Of a stretch of DNA of 64,000 bases, positions 36,661-48,739 are shown piece by piece. Each line of letters starts with the position of its first letter. The first letter of the stretch is position 1. The DNA comes from Siphonodentalium dalli (lineage: Eukaryota; Mollusca; Scaphopoda; Gadilida; Siphonodentaliidae). The notes beneath the pieces were generated by a model. The model was not told the origin of the DNA. It ran no database searches and was given only the letters and a program-made list of their open reading frames with translations. Location: NCBI GenBank assembly GCA_032622095.1, contig CP136064.1, forward strand, positions 40,575,912 through 40,639,911, given 5' to 3'. A program made the translations under genes and the position numbers.

Positions 36661-36911
36661 CCCTTTCTATACTCAATGGATTCTCCCATTCAGTTATAAA
36701 CATATACATCGGAACAGTCTATTGTCCATTTCGAGGAGTGTTCAGGCAATAAAAACAGACATCAGATATAAAAACAGATAATATAGAATAAAGAGCAGAA
36801 TGATTTATATTCATTGGTGGGGAAATGTTCAGATAATAAGTTCAACAATGGTTATTATCTGAACATTTCCTAAGGGAACTACTCATCAATGAGTATTTAG
36901 TATAGAAAGGG
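36661..36911. mobile_element. Family I element, uninterrupted
   Basis: CCCTTTCTATACTCAATGG at the left and GTATAGAAAGGG at the right, with an internal foldback GAAATGTTCAGATAATAAG / CTTATTATCTGAACATTTCC near 36828-36870. Flanks are AA/TTGA, so TTAA is degenerate. This gives the empty-site reference for the copies at 26990 and 56061. Confidence 0.65.
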
Positions 36912-39060
36912 TTGAAAGGGGTTTACAAGGTCTCATATATAGTGTGTTCCATGCCTGATTATACTATAGAGGAACACGCAGCCCGAACTTTCACCAGCTG
37001 TTTGCCGGTTTCTGTACATTATTACATCGCTATGGGCGCGAGCATCCAATGCATTGCAAATGGGCAGAGTTGGGGTGGCTAGCCTTAAAACCATCAAATT
37101 TTGCGAGAATCAGAACATAGCATTTCTACAGGGAATCAAGACATTTTATGAGAATCATGATTCTGATTCTCGTCAGATGTTACGGCCTGGGCAGTGGCTT
37201 TGGGGGAGGGAGATAGAGAAAATAATTTGCGCCAATAGTTCAGTTCAACACTCTTTATGAAATCACAATCCTGAACAGTAACACACTGTTCTTATTCGAT
37301 GTGTTGCAATCTGTTATGCATGGTTATTATATTTTCGTTCATCCATCTGTTCCCATTGAACTAAATCGGCTTTTGGTGAAATTCCATTGCTGTTGTAACT
37401 GGATGATATGGGAACCATCAAATCGAATTGTGCATCTTTAATTTTGAATTATTTTATGATGGAATAATCAAATTTGCCAATACTTTCACCCGTCAAAAAT
37501 TGATGGGCAATCCCCTAGTCTAAACATAATGTATGAGCCCTGTTGTGGCATATTCTATCCACTATTAACATTGACTCAGCTGTTTGCTTCTGTACTCAGA
37601 TGTCCAACAACTTGACTTATGTAAACATATCTATCCCACATTATGTTAAGATATGAGATAGCATACATCAGTGTTATTTATATCTTTGACCTGCATTTTG
37701 TTCAAGGCTGGTTATTAACCGCGCCATGTCAGACGGTAAAATCATGAAACATTGCCTCTGTATTAAGTGCTAGATGTATCTCATTAATTCTAATCCTTTA
37801 TGCTTCAAAATTGAGTTGCAATTAATGGATCTTATTATATATTCTTTTGTCCTCATCTTTTACACAAATTCTGTCTGGGTTTTATGCTTGCCAACCAAGT
37901 TCTGAATGTGAAATTTGATTATATTTAGTGTCTTTTATCTATTGAATGAAAATATGTAACTAATAAATTATGACATCACTCTATGTTGTTTGATTTGACC
38001 TTGTTGTCATCCAAAAAAAAAATTCTGGTTACTATCAAAATCAGCAGCAATTGTCTATCTTTCCATCCGTTTGTCCTTCCTACTTTTGTGATTGTAACAT
38101 ACAAACAAAAAAGAATAGACCATACTCATTGATGAGTAGTTCTGTTAGGAAATGTTCAGATAATAAATTCAACAAATGGCAAGTTGTACTTATTATTTTA
38201 ACATTTCCCACAAATGAATAAGAATCCTTCTGTACTATATTTTGTCTGACAGTCATCTTTTAATTTTTCCCACAACACCATTCCAATATTTAGAGGATAT
38301 TACTTGGTTGGTTTGATATTAGGCCCGATATCAGCCCGAGGTAACCTCATATCAAACCAACCAAGTAATACCCTATTTATTAATGACTGATGTCACAAAA
38401 ATCATTGTCTACACATTATTTCGCTGTGAAGTAGATTTACAGCATGACGTAAAACCATATCACTCGGATTTGTGATGTCGTGAAATGATACTAATCGGTT
38501 TGGTAATGTCGTAAAATGATATTACTTGCTTTAAGGGCAAATTGAAGTGATATTCACATAGTTCAATAACAGGCTGTTCTGGACAAAAATGTTGTATCTA
38601 ATTAATAAATACTTTTATGACTGAGTGGAAGAATCCATTTAGTATAGAAAAGCTTAATCAAAGGGTAGTCTATAAAAAGCCGACGATAAATTTATCAGAT
38701 TGTCTCTAGAATTCCTTATGCCAGTTCCAGCTCTGTTTTGATTGGATTCCCTTCATTCGATTGGTCATGTCTCAGCCTGGACGCTATTTCAATGGTTGTG
38801 ACATGGCAGCTCATTGCAAGTAGAATCCAATCTCTCTAAAAAGCCGATGACAGTTACAAACACAGCTTCATGATTGGTTAAATTCAAATTGCGAGATCGG
38901 AGGTCAATGACGTGTGTTGACAATTTTCCCAAACCCACGTATGGCGAAGCACGACATATTTTATAATCCAGCATACAGGAATACAATGTATATTATAATT
39001 GAATTCAATAAAAATTACTCTAGTTACTTCTATTTATTACCAGCCAATGATAAACAAACA
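36912..39060. other. SPATS2 intron segment before the satellite
   Basis: One interrupted family I element; the rest is non-repetitive intronic DNA with no coding evidence. Confidence 0.5.
38118..38652. mobile_element. Family I element with a second palindrome inserted
   Basis: Left part ACTCATTGATGAGTAG to TTTTGTCTGACAG matches family I; the right end TTTAGTATAGAAAAG is at 38638-38652. Between about 38290 and 38590 is foreign DNA with a hairpin at 38315-38372 (ATTACTTGGTTGGTTTGATAT and its complement). Confidence 0.55.
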
Positions 39061-40305
39061 TTTACTACATCAGGCATGCTCTCCATATTTACTACATCAG
39101 GCATGCTCTCCATATTTACTACATCAGGCATGCTCTCCATATTTACTACATCAGGCATTCTCTCCATATTACTACATCAGGCATGCTCTCCATATTTACT
39201 ACATCAGGCATGCTCTCCATATTTACTACATCAGGCATGCTCTCCATATCACTACATCAGGCATTCTCTCCATATTACTACATCAGGCATGCTCTCCATA
39301 TTTACTACATCAGGCATTCTCTCCATATTACTACATCAGGCATGCTCTCCATATTTACTACATCAGGCATGCTCTCCATATTTACTACATCAGGCATTCT
39401 CTCCATATTACTACATCAGGCATGCTCTCCATATTTACTACATCAGGCATGCTCTCCATATTTACTACATCAGGCATGCTCTCCATATCACTACATCAGG
39501 CATGCTCTCCATATCACTACATCAGGCATGCTCTCCATATCACTACATCAGGCATGCTCTCCATATCACTACATCAGGCATTCTCTCCATATCACTACAT
39601 CAGGCATGCTCTCCATATTTACTACATCAGGCATTCTCTCCATATTACTACATCAGGCATGCTCTCCATATTTACTACATCAGGCATGCTCTCCATATTT
39701 ACTACATCAGGCATGCTCTCCATATTTACTACATCAGGCATGCTCTCCATATCACTACATCAGGCATGCTCTCCATATCACTACATCAGGCATGCTCTCC
39801 ATATCACTACATCAGGCATGCTCTCCATATCACTACATCAGGCATGCTCTCCATATCACTACATCAGGCATTCTCTCCATATCACTACATCAGGCATGCT
39901 CTCCATATTTACTACATCAGGCATTCTCTCCATATTACTACATCAGGCATGCTCTCCATATTTACTACATCAGGCATGCTCTCCATATTTACTACATCAG
40001 GCATGCTCTCCATATTTACTACATCAGGCATGCTCTCCATATCACTACATCAGGCATGCTCTCCATATCACTACATCAGGCATGCTCTCCATATCACTAC
40101 ATCAGGCATGCTCTCCATATCACTACATCAGGCATGCTCTCCATATCACTACATCAGGCATTCTCTCCATATTACTACATCAGGCATGCTCTCCATATTT
40201 ACTACATCAGGCATGCTCTCCATATTTACTACATCAGGCATGCTCTCCATATTTACTACATCAGGCATGCTCTCCATATCACTACATCAGGCATGCTCTC
40301 CATAT
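39061..40305. repeat. 26/27-bp intronic satellite with higher-order structure
   Basis: About 47 tandem units of ACTACATCAGGCATGCTCTC plus a variable linker. Units differ in linker (TT, T or C) and at one site (GCATG versus GCATT). From about 39405 these variants recur in a fixed order, making higher-order blocks of about 237 and 290 bp (9 and 11 units). The 26/27-bp alternation keeps all three + frames open, which explains the overlapping 384-490-codon frames here. They have no splice or codon support and should not be called genes. Confidence 0.95.
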
Positions 40306-40842
40306 TTGGAAACATTTTATTACATCGTTTTGGGTAAGGCCCTTTGTCCTGGAAATAGGACCTCAAATGGAATTCCAGAGCTGTAAATCTGATTAGATTA
40401 TCATCGGATTCTTAAAGGGTTAAACTTCTTCATTGCAGCTCATCCTCCATATACTTAAATATAAAATCTGACATTCAGGTCTTGGTTAATTAAGTTTATG
40501 TTTAGCATCATCAAGGATTCTGAGAATTAAATGTGAAATGCGGTGATTATTCATTATTAGTTATTCACAATAGGTTTCTGAAGTTATTATATAGTACAAT
40601 TTAATTATATATATTTGAAACATCTTAGTATATTAAAAACACGGGGGGTATCCTTAGTCCCATTGGGACAGTCACACCTCTAGTTATAATTATTATAATA
40701 TAAATATTAACACCTATCTTGTTTACGTTCATGTTATGTGAATGAAGCATCTATCTAGGGACTAAGAGTAAATGTTCCTATCTGAATTTTCACAAGTGAC
40801 ACTCATTGGGACAATTAAATTGTGCAGTGTCCCAATAACTAA

Positions 40843-41306
40843 AGATGCATTATCTGAATTAACACTCCCAAATAACCATTTCTTTGGCTCTGGAGGTAAA
40901 AAATATCTGATTCGAGTCGAGGAACCCACCCATCAAAGAACAGAGTGATCAGATATCAATTTTTGAAGTTTGTTATTTCTCGATATGTTCAATTATTTGT
41001 GGCCCAGAAACACGCCGTCAAACGGATGGTCTCGGTCAAAATTGCGGATGAAGCTGGATAACTCTAAAAACATGTGGTAATACGGGCAAATTTCATGAAT
41101 ATTCAAGTGATAACACCGCCATATATCATTGAACAATGTTGATAAATAACACGTTTTGGGAAATTTGATACCATAGTTGACAGTGGTTAGCATTATTTTG
41201 TTGCAATTAATCAATTCTGATAACTAAATCATATTTTGAAGAAATGTTGTTGTTGTTGTTGTTGTATCTTGATGATATGTGAACCCTCTGATCGGATTGA
41301 GTACCT
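40843..41306. mobile_element. TTAA MITE family G, copy 2 (inverted), next to exon 41336
   Basis: CTAA at 40839-40842 (mutated) and TTAA at 41307-41310. It shares with 25473 the stretch around AACCACTGTCAACTATNGTAT read in reverse, and contains a GTT trinucleotide run near 41246. Its right end is 23 bases from the acceptor AG of the exon at 41336. Confidence 0.75.
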
Positions 41307-41335
41307 TTAACCATGGCCTTCATATTTCTTTTCAG

Positions 41336-41575
41336 AAATTGACTCCGTTGAAGAATGTTCAGCAAATGAAGCCCATCTGGAGGTGATGTCGTGTGACAGT
41401 GGAGTGCTCGAAGATTGCCCAATAACACCAAACTCTGAACTGACCAATCAGGAAAAACCAGTCACAACAGCTGAAAATGGACGTGATCATGATGACGCCC
41501 ATAAGAAACCACAGCCACCTCATCATCACCATAAAAAGCAACACCCTCATAGGAAACACACCAGTTCAATGTCAG
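41336..41575 (+). CDS. SPATS2: SPATS2 exon: low-complexity, His-rich linker
   Basis: The largest exon seen (240 bp). Acceptor tttcttttcag, donor CAG|GTCTGT, phase 1 in and out. It opens with EIDSVEECSANEA, resembling the TESVDSLSEG region of vertebrate SPATS2, and ends in a histidine/proline/lysine tract (KPQPPHHHHKKQHPHRKH) that is not a conserved family feature. Only 23 bases of intron separate the acceptor AG from the end of a TTAA-flanked MITE (40843-41306), so the polypyrimidine tract abuts a mobile element. Confidence 0.9.
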
Positions 41576-42552
41576 GTCTGTATATTCGTACCTGTGTGTC
41601 AATCACGAGTGATGGTTACTCTGTTCTACATTCCATGTAACCGCAAAGAAAATTGGTACAGTAAAACCTCTCCAAACCGAACATGCTTTGGACCGGCCCG
41701 GCCCTTCTGTTCGGTTTATAAAAAAAATCGCACTACGATCAGAATGTGTTGACATCATTACTATAAGTTGTCGAAGCACAATCAATCATTATTGATTAAT
41801 TTAACTTTATTCAATAAAGTACTAAATAAAATGTAAATAACAATAGATAAAACATGGTTATAATAATATGCACCTAAATTTATTAATCAACTCTTCAGTG
41901 TAAACCCAACTCATGGCATAGGTGTGATAAAAGATCTTTTGAATTAACACCACATTGTTTTGATCTGTACTGTAGATCCAATACAGAAAGCATGCAGAGT
42001 GTGAAATGTGCTCATGACATAAAAGTACATGGTTACTGCTGGAGATACGGTCAACAGTACACTGAGTCTTTTATTGCTACTGGCCAAGTCAAGAGTGAAT
42101 ACTGAGGAATAGCGGTTAATGTCACTTTAAATAGGGGTTGCTAATTGTCAAATAAAATCACTTGAGTTTCAATTCAGTTGTCAATTATTGAACAATGGGG
42201 ATGTTGTCAAAACATTGTTTGAGATAAACAATGTGTCTGGGCCAGTATTTTACATATTAAGTCGGAAAGTATTATACATAATTTGGAAATGCAGTTTTCT
42301 TATATATTGTTATTAGGCTTTGCATCATTGGTTAGGTCACGATGGTTTGTATTGTCACCAAAACAGTTTTAAATAACCTGTCACAATGAACAAAAACAAT
42401 CGCTCAGAGTTGAATGTAGACCAGACAACTAAACTTATAAAAGATCCCTAGCCTACACCAGAGCCAGCAAGAGCTCAGCGTCAAGTGTGTCAAATCTACC
42501 GCACCAATCAATTGAAATGTTCAATTTGATTTATTTCAATTCCTAAGTTATG

Positions 42553-42951
42553 TTAACCCTTTACCCAACAGAACGGCCCTGTGCCAATGCATTCTCTTAT
42601 ATATGCGAGTCGACCATAGGTCGCCTCGCATATATAAGAGAATGCATTGGCTTAACACATTAAAAATTATAAAATTGTTAAAGAATGTAAGAAAAAATGG
42701 TAAAAAGTGTTAAAAAAAGATTTTTTTTAGGCCAATGCATTCTCTTATATATGCGAGGCGACCTATGGTCGACTCGCATATATAAGAGAATGCATTGGCA
42801 CAGGGCTAACTGTATCTATCACAATGTGGTCAAGGAGCCGGTTCCAATGATATCCATATTTGTATGGTTCTATTGAGACAGACCGAAGATATTTTAGGCT
42901 GTTGAAGCTTTATTTGGCCGGTTCTGGCCGGTTTGTTGGGTAAAGGGTTAA
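42553..42951. mobile_element. TTAA MITE family A, copy 3 (inverted)
   Basis: Opposite orientation to the copies at 21942 and 27051; TTAA at 42553-42556 and 42948-42951; both hairpins intact. It lies in the SPATS2 intron between the exons at 41336 and 44126. Confidence 0.9.
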
Positions 42952-44125
42952 AATCTAAGAAAAGTATTTGTGGATCTCCTATTATTCTGCTATGTATGCA
43001 AAAATCCATCGCCGTATCCAACAGAACGTTTCAATGAAAATTTGCTCACAGAGAGCATTGCTGAGAATGAGATTTCTTGACCAATTAATAGCCTCCTGCA
43101 AAAGACAATTAATATTCATACAGTTTAAATTACCCAAAACCTCCACCCGGAACATCAGTGTCGCACTTTTTAACGTCGACAATGTTATCCAGAAATACTA
43201 ATTGTCTGTTCAAAATGCAACTTTATGATTGTGGAATGATCAAACAGAACAAGTGTAAAGAATAAAATTGTTCTTGCAAAAATATTCAAAATTTATTAAT
43301 CTCGTTGCTATAATCTCCCAACATAATATTTAATCTTGCTTCTTTAACTAATTATCATACAGCATGCGAGCGGGGAAACCTGTGTAATGTATAGTGAAGC
43401 AAACACACGAACACACAATTTATTGCGCGGAAATTGGATACAGACAAAAAGTTTTTGACCACTCTCATAAACATATGTATGCTTACATGACATCAGGCCC
43501 ATGTGCCTACTCCTATATGAGTAAGATTTATAAACATTGCCTTATTTGGAAACATGATTATCCATGAATTTTCACAAAATGGGGAATCTCCTTCATTCCT
43601 GAAATCATTGGGAGTCCAGATATAGTTGATAGAATTGAGACAGTCTGGGTTGTTTCATGAATATAATAGAGATGTGAGATGCAGTTACTAAAGTTGCTCT
43701 ATCTCTTCTCATAAATTTTCATTTAGATTTCGTGCTGTTAAATAATAGATATGAATCGAAGACACCTGTCCGGAAAAGTTTTTTTCAATAATTATAAATT
43801 TTACTTGGAATTTCTTAGGGGATATTTTTAGAACAGAAATTCGTGCAAAAAACATTCAGAGCATACCAAAAGTGTTCCAAGAAGGACAACTCTATCTTGT
43901 TAGCAGCCTCAGTCTCTGCAAATTTTATTTCAACTATTGAATTCCACGATCTTACAATCGAAATAAACCGCTATTATGCCTTTACAAGACAAATAATATA
44001 CCCGGTCTTCAGTTTCATCTGTATTTTATTCACAAAATATATATGTAGTCTTGAAATCTGGATAAATCTAAATTTTAACCCATCTATTGTACCATAAGAA
44101 GCTGATGTATGATGTTTCCTTTCAG

Positions 44126-44203
44126 AACGACATTCTGAGTGTGAAGATAGACCAGAAGCATCATCACAAATACCAACTACACGACCAGCGAAACCACTGG
44201 CAG
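44126..44203 (+). CDS. SPATS2: SPATS2 exon: linker before coiled coil
   Basis: Acceptor tcctttcag, donor CAG|GTAGGT, phase 1 in and out, 78 bp. The product ERHSECEDRPEASSQIPTTR and then PAKPLA is a low-complexity Ser/Pro/Thr linker with no domain of its own. Frame continuity with both neighbours and clean splice signals support it. Confidence 0.82.
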
Positions 44204-44759
44204 GTAGGTGGTTGGGTTTTGATGTGGGTTAGGCGAAACAAAGAAAAATCCAGTGTTCTTATGCACCTCCCTTGCAAATTAATCCCTGTTTTCCAAAAGA
44301 CGAGAACTCATTTAAATTTATCCACAATTATAAATGTTGATTTGTTCATGTTGAAGATGTGAGATTTCATAAGCTGCTTGAAAAATTATAGAATTTTATC
44401 TCATAAATACACATATATATATTTGTTTGAAACTACATCGATTTCTTAAATTATGGGTTGAAGCTCAATTGCCTCATCGCTTTACAAGGTTCTGCATGAT
44501 ATCAATATGGACTTTATATCCTATCTCCCATTTCTGTGTTGTTAGATCTACAAACCTTTTCAAGGTAAACTGTTCATCCTATTTACACTTTATTGGTCCA
44601 GTTGTGTAACAAACTCTACCTATATTTTGATAAATGGCAGTGGGCCTCTGTCCGTCCTTCCATCCGTGTCAAGTGCGATAACTTGAACAAATATAATCTG
44701 ATTTTGATAAATTTGAATCATGGCTTCTACTCTTGAATCTCTTGTCTTCTAATTTTTAG

Positions 44760-44889
44760 GATTAGAAAAATCAACAAAGGATTTACATAGACAGACATTA
44801 TCATTAGACCGATACCGCAATATGCTTCATGAAGAAATTGGTAAAGCTTACAAGAAAATCACATCCTCATTTGACGAAGTGAGAAATAA
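44760..44889 (+). CDS. SPATS2: SPATS2 exon: start of conserved coiled-coil core
   Basis: Acceptor aatttttag, donor AA|GTAAGT, phase 1 in and phase 2 out. It encodes [20 protein letters not shown] followed by [24 protein letters not shown]. The I/L-E-K-S-x-K-D-L-x-R-x-T-x-S-L-x-R-Y-R block is diagnostic of the SPATS2/SPATS2L (DUF1387) core, and heptad-like spacing continues to the exon end. The intron upstream is only 556 bp. Confidence 0.95.
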
Positions 44890-45081
44890 GTAAGTTTTGT
44901 TTTAGCCATACTGGTATGCGGAAGTCCACCGAGCAAACAAAGATAATTTCAGGGTAAACAACTTCACCCTGTAAATTGCTTTTTTTTAGTCAACTTTTTT
45001 TCTTCAAAAACTTGTGATATGAGGAGGAGCATGCGGGAATCCTGGCTGGAAAATGGCCCTAATGCTCTATAAATTAGCTGT

Positions 45082-45393
45082 TTAACTCTTTCAGTGCCAG
45101 GGGCCAATCCCATCGGCCCTAATTGTCGGTCTGTAGAGTGCCAGGGCCGATGAGATCGGCCCTAAAAAAAATATAAAAAAAAATAATTTGTTTTTGTTTT
45201 GGGTTGAATATTTTTGGATATGCTTAAGCATGCTATAGCGAATTTAAAAACAAACTGGATAAGTCCTTAGGGGCATGTTATAACTCAAAACTATCACCAA
45301 GTATTCATAGTAATAATTTTGATGCCCATGAAAAAAAACGTAAGATTCCCTGGCACTAAACCTACAAAATAAGCCTGGCACTGAAAGAGTTAA
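45082..45393. mobile_element. TTAA MITE family C without hairpin (inverted)
   Basis: TTAA at both ends, ends CTCTTTCAGTGCCAGG inverted, and a GGGCCGATGAGATCGGCCC palindrome near the left end. It lacks the hairpin module and small insert found in the 28059 copy. Confidence 0.85.
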
Positions 45394-45481
45394 TGGATGT
45401 ATCCTGACAATTCTTGGTATGTGAGTTTATAGCCATGTGCGACAGCTTCACACAGAAAATGGGGCCCACCACAACATTGTT

Positions 45482-46080
45482 TTACCCCTCTGATTTAAGG
45501 AAATGGTGGGTATACTGGATTACATGCGTCCGGTCCTAAATCGGTATGTCCATCCATCTGTCCTTTCATCTGTCGGAGCAGATATCTCAACCACAGGTTG
45601 TGGAATCTCAATGATATTTGGAATGGATGTTTACCCTTATGAGCATATTCAGAGAAGTGTTCAATTGTTTTGTTCGGGTTTTCCATTCTAGAGTTATTCA
45701 TCTTTGTTTATCTGGAAATGTTGATTGTTATGATCGTCTGCCTGCGTATTTCAGCCATGGGTTGTTGGATCTTGATAAATTTTGGTATGGATGTTCATCA
45801 TCATAAGGGCTTTTTATGAAGTGTCAAGTGGTGTTGTTAACATTCTCCATTCTAGTTGCCAGAGTTATGACCCTTTGTCTATTTTTAGCAATTTTGAAAG
45901 AACAATATCTGTTTTCTCCTAGCAATTTTAAGACTGTTAGTGCAATAACTTGAATATACTTCAACCGATTGCATTCATATTTGGAAAATGGATCTTCTTC
46001 AACAATATCTAAAGTGTAATCTTCGATGTGCAACCCTTGTTTGTCTTTCATATCCTGGGATGTGTCCGAAGGTCCAATAT
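45482..46080. repeat. Related TACCCCTC-type repeat, truncated
   Basis: Starts TACCCCTCTGATTTAAGG and shares the GGGTATACTGGATTACATGC start with 21.0 kb, followed by TTGATAAATTTTGGTATGGA units. It lies in the SPATS2 intron before the exon at 46244. Confidence 0.5.
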
Positions 46081-46243
46081 GCTAGTATGCCCTATGGTGA
46101 AAGTGAATCGGAACATTTTCTAGTTATTTTGAATTGTTCGTTATAAGGTAGACTGACTGGTTTCGAAATGATTAGAGCAACTTGTCACTTAGAAATGTTT
46201 GTCAAATTACAAATTTTCATTAATTTCTAACCTTGTTTTTCAG

Positions 46244-46302
46244 TCTCAACACCAGAGAAGTAGAGATGATCACTGAAATTGATAAACTGAAGAAAGCTGC
46301 AA
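46244..46302 (+). CDS. SPATS2: SPATS2 exon: coiled coil continued
   Basis: Acceptor ttgtttttcag, donor A|GTATGT, phase 2 in and phase 1 out, 59 bp. The product LNTREVEMITEIDKLKKAA matches the family's x-D-R-E-V-x-L-L-x-E-M-D-K-V-K helix. It joins in frame to the exon at 52133 across a 5.8-kb intron that contains the CTTAAG palindrome field. Confidence 0.93.
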
Positions 46303-46470
46303 GTATGTATTGTGTATCAATCTTTTATTCACCATTATCAGAAATAGGTTTGCATACATCAGAATGTATGTAGCTTGGGTAATTTATACAACCCATACAT
46401 GTCACATAAAAGCATATTGTATTTAAAAAGTTTATAAAGGAGTCAAAGGCTTGAGTGATATCATTATGTC

Positions 46471-46975
46471 ATCTGTGAGATAGTGGTAATAACTAACTGA
46501 AGCCATTACGAGTGCGGGTGTTTATTTGTCGTAAGTCGGTATTTGTTTACCCTGTGCCAATGCATTCTCTTATATATGCGAGTCGACCATAGGTCGCCTT
46601 GCATATATAAGAGAATGCATTGGCTTAACAATTTTTTACAATTTTAATAATTTTTTCTTGTATTCTTTAACAATTTTATAATTTCACCCATACAGAGCCC
46701 CAGACAAACATGAGCAGACGACACTCTTCTATATGCTTCTATATATGTGTGGGGCTCCCTGCAGGGTAATGGATGATTTTTATTTTATGTCCTAAAAATT
46801 GTCAGAAACATTTATTTAAAAAAAATTATAAAAAATTGTTAGGCCAATGCATTCTCTTATATATGCGAGGCGACCTATGGTCGACTCGCATATATAAGAG
46901 AATGCATTGGCACAGGGTAAAAAAATCTGTGAGATAGTGGTAATAACTAACTGAAGCCATTACGAGTGCGGGTGT
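46471..46975. mobile_element. Truncated family D element flanked by a 51-bp direct repeat
   Basis: Two hairpin modules and the GAGCCCCAGACAAACATG segment of the 33575 copy, inverted, but with only part of one end (GTCGTAAGTCGG) left. It sits exactly between two identical 51-bp copies of host sequence (46471-46521 and 46925-46975, starting ATCTGTGAGATAGTGG). Confidence 0.75.
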
Positions 46976-48739
46976 GTATTTATTTCACACCTATTGCAAT
47001 CATTCGGTTGATTACATTTCTTCAGCCTGTGCGGTAATTTCACCCAAATCCATAGAGCGATCCCGATAGCTTGTGTGACGTAAATGACGTCATACACGAA
47101 AACCTAACCGGTACTAGAACAATAATTCATTGAACATTGCAGCAATACAAATTTGTGTGATAACTTTCGCCACATTCACACGCTAGTTTGGTTCTGCATA
47201 TTATTACATACTAACCCAAACAGCTGGCCAAAGTGATGTTATTCAGAGCTTTTCCGATTGACATTAATTGTTTTGTAATAACTTTCACATCACAATTGTT
47301 TAAATATTCTTTACATCGCCTTTAGCAACACAAGGTTGTTACATCATGTGTCTCCAGGGAAAATCCAAGATCAGTCGAAACTTATATAGAGGATCTCTAA
47401 TAGTCACAAATCTATAAAAAAAATTAGTAACTCAGTGCAGTAAATTGGATTCGTGCTGAGCTTTAGCAAGGCTAAAATCAAATTTAGTGGACGGGATTAA
47501 TAAATTTTGTATAGAATTGCGACAAATTTTAGATCTATTTGATCACTTACAGTCAACACTAAATAACCCAACACAAATCGAATATCTTAATTATATTCTA
47601 ATTAACATAATAAAGGTACAGCATTGACATCAACATCATTGCGCTAAGCTCTTACGTCACTGCGCATGCCGTAAATACATGTGTGTCTTACTAAAACATA
47701 TGAGGCCAGGTTTGGGGCTAATTATGTGATAAATTATAGTCTGGAACCAGTGCATTAAAGTCATTAGCTTCACTCCCGGTGGGATTATATTTCATGTCAG
47801 ACAGAACTGTATCCGATATACCATAAGAAAGGTCATAAAAAACTAGAAATAAAAGACCAAGGTTGCATATTATTGATGCGGTATTCGCCCCGTATTAAAT
47901 TGTTGAAAACTGCGGTCAGAGTAAGAAATCTTCTCAGATACAACCACATTTTCGGCGCGAATCATCGCGTGGAGGTCATGGAATTATATTCGGAAGAAAT
48001 CGGAACCGCCCGAAAAACGACGATCGGCTGGCACGCACGGTTGAGAGAACAGCCAAAACAATAGCCGGCATGTCGATAACCGAAAGTAGATTCAACAAAA
48101 CACAAACTAGATAATGTGATTATGTCTTGATTTTTGCATCGATATCTCATGTTTTCTAATTGAAATATCGAGAATTAATTGGCAACTAACAAAGTGTACA
48201 CACTGTGTATATGTTATATATGGATTGTTTGCAAATTTAGGCATGAATGGGTATTCACAGCATGCAAAATACGATTGGCACACCTCCGAACCGATCAGCT
48301 GATCCAGGTCGTCATGCTTCTCATCGATTGAAAATAAACAAATCGGGGAATTCCTGCCCTTCTTATCAAACGTCAACACATTTGGTCGAATTTAAGATGA
48401 AGTTATCTGCAATGGCATTATTGACTTCTGTAAATGGAAATTATTAGCAATATTTCAAACGCAGAGGGTGCATGAACCACCGATCGATCTATAAATTATA
48501 ATAGCCCAATCGGGCTGAACTAGATCGATTGGTCTTCCTGGCATAGTGGTTGCTGCTGTAAGAGAGGGAACTCTAAATTTCTTAAATATAAAAATTTTGT
48601 TTGTTTTCAGATTTGTACAAGTTTATAATGAATATTACTAGTAAAAAAATATACCATTGTCTTTCATTAGTTTCAAAATAAATGAGATTTTTTTTTAATT
48701 GGTAGAAACAGCTGGTCGAAAGAACAATTTAGAGTACTC
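46976..48739. other. SPATS2 intron segment, with a CpG-containing patch
   Basis: About 47850-48110 is richer in CG dinucleotides (GGCGCGAATCATCGCGTGG, CCGCCCGAAAAACGACGATC) than its surroundings, with short open frames on both strands that match nothing I know. Possibly an internal promoter or an old exon of another gene. Confidence 0.35.

Noticed and set aside
38914-40396. Overlapping 384-490-codon open frames that look like a repeat protein
   Set aside because: They are translations of the 26/27-bp satellite in all three frames; no splice sites, no start context, and the frame changes with unit length.
48535-48570. tRNA A-box-like TGGCATAGTGG
   Set aside because: No B box at the right distance and no cloverleaf can be drawn.
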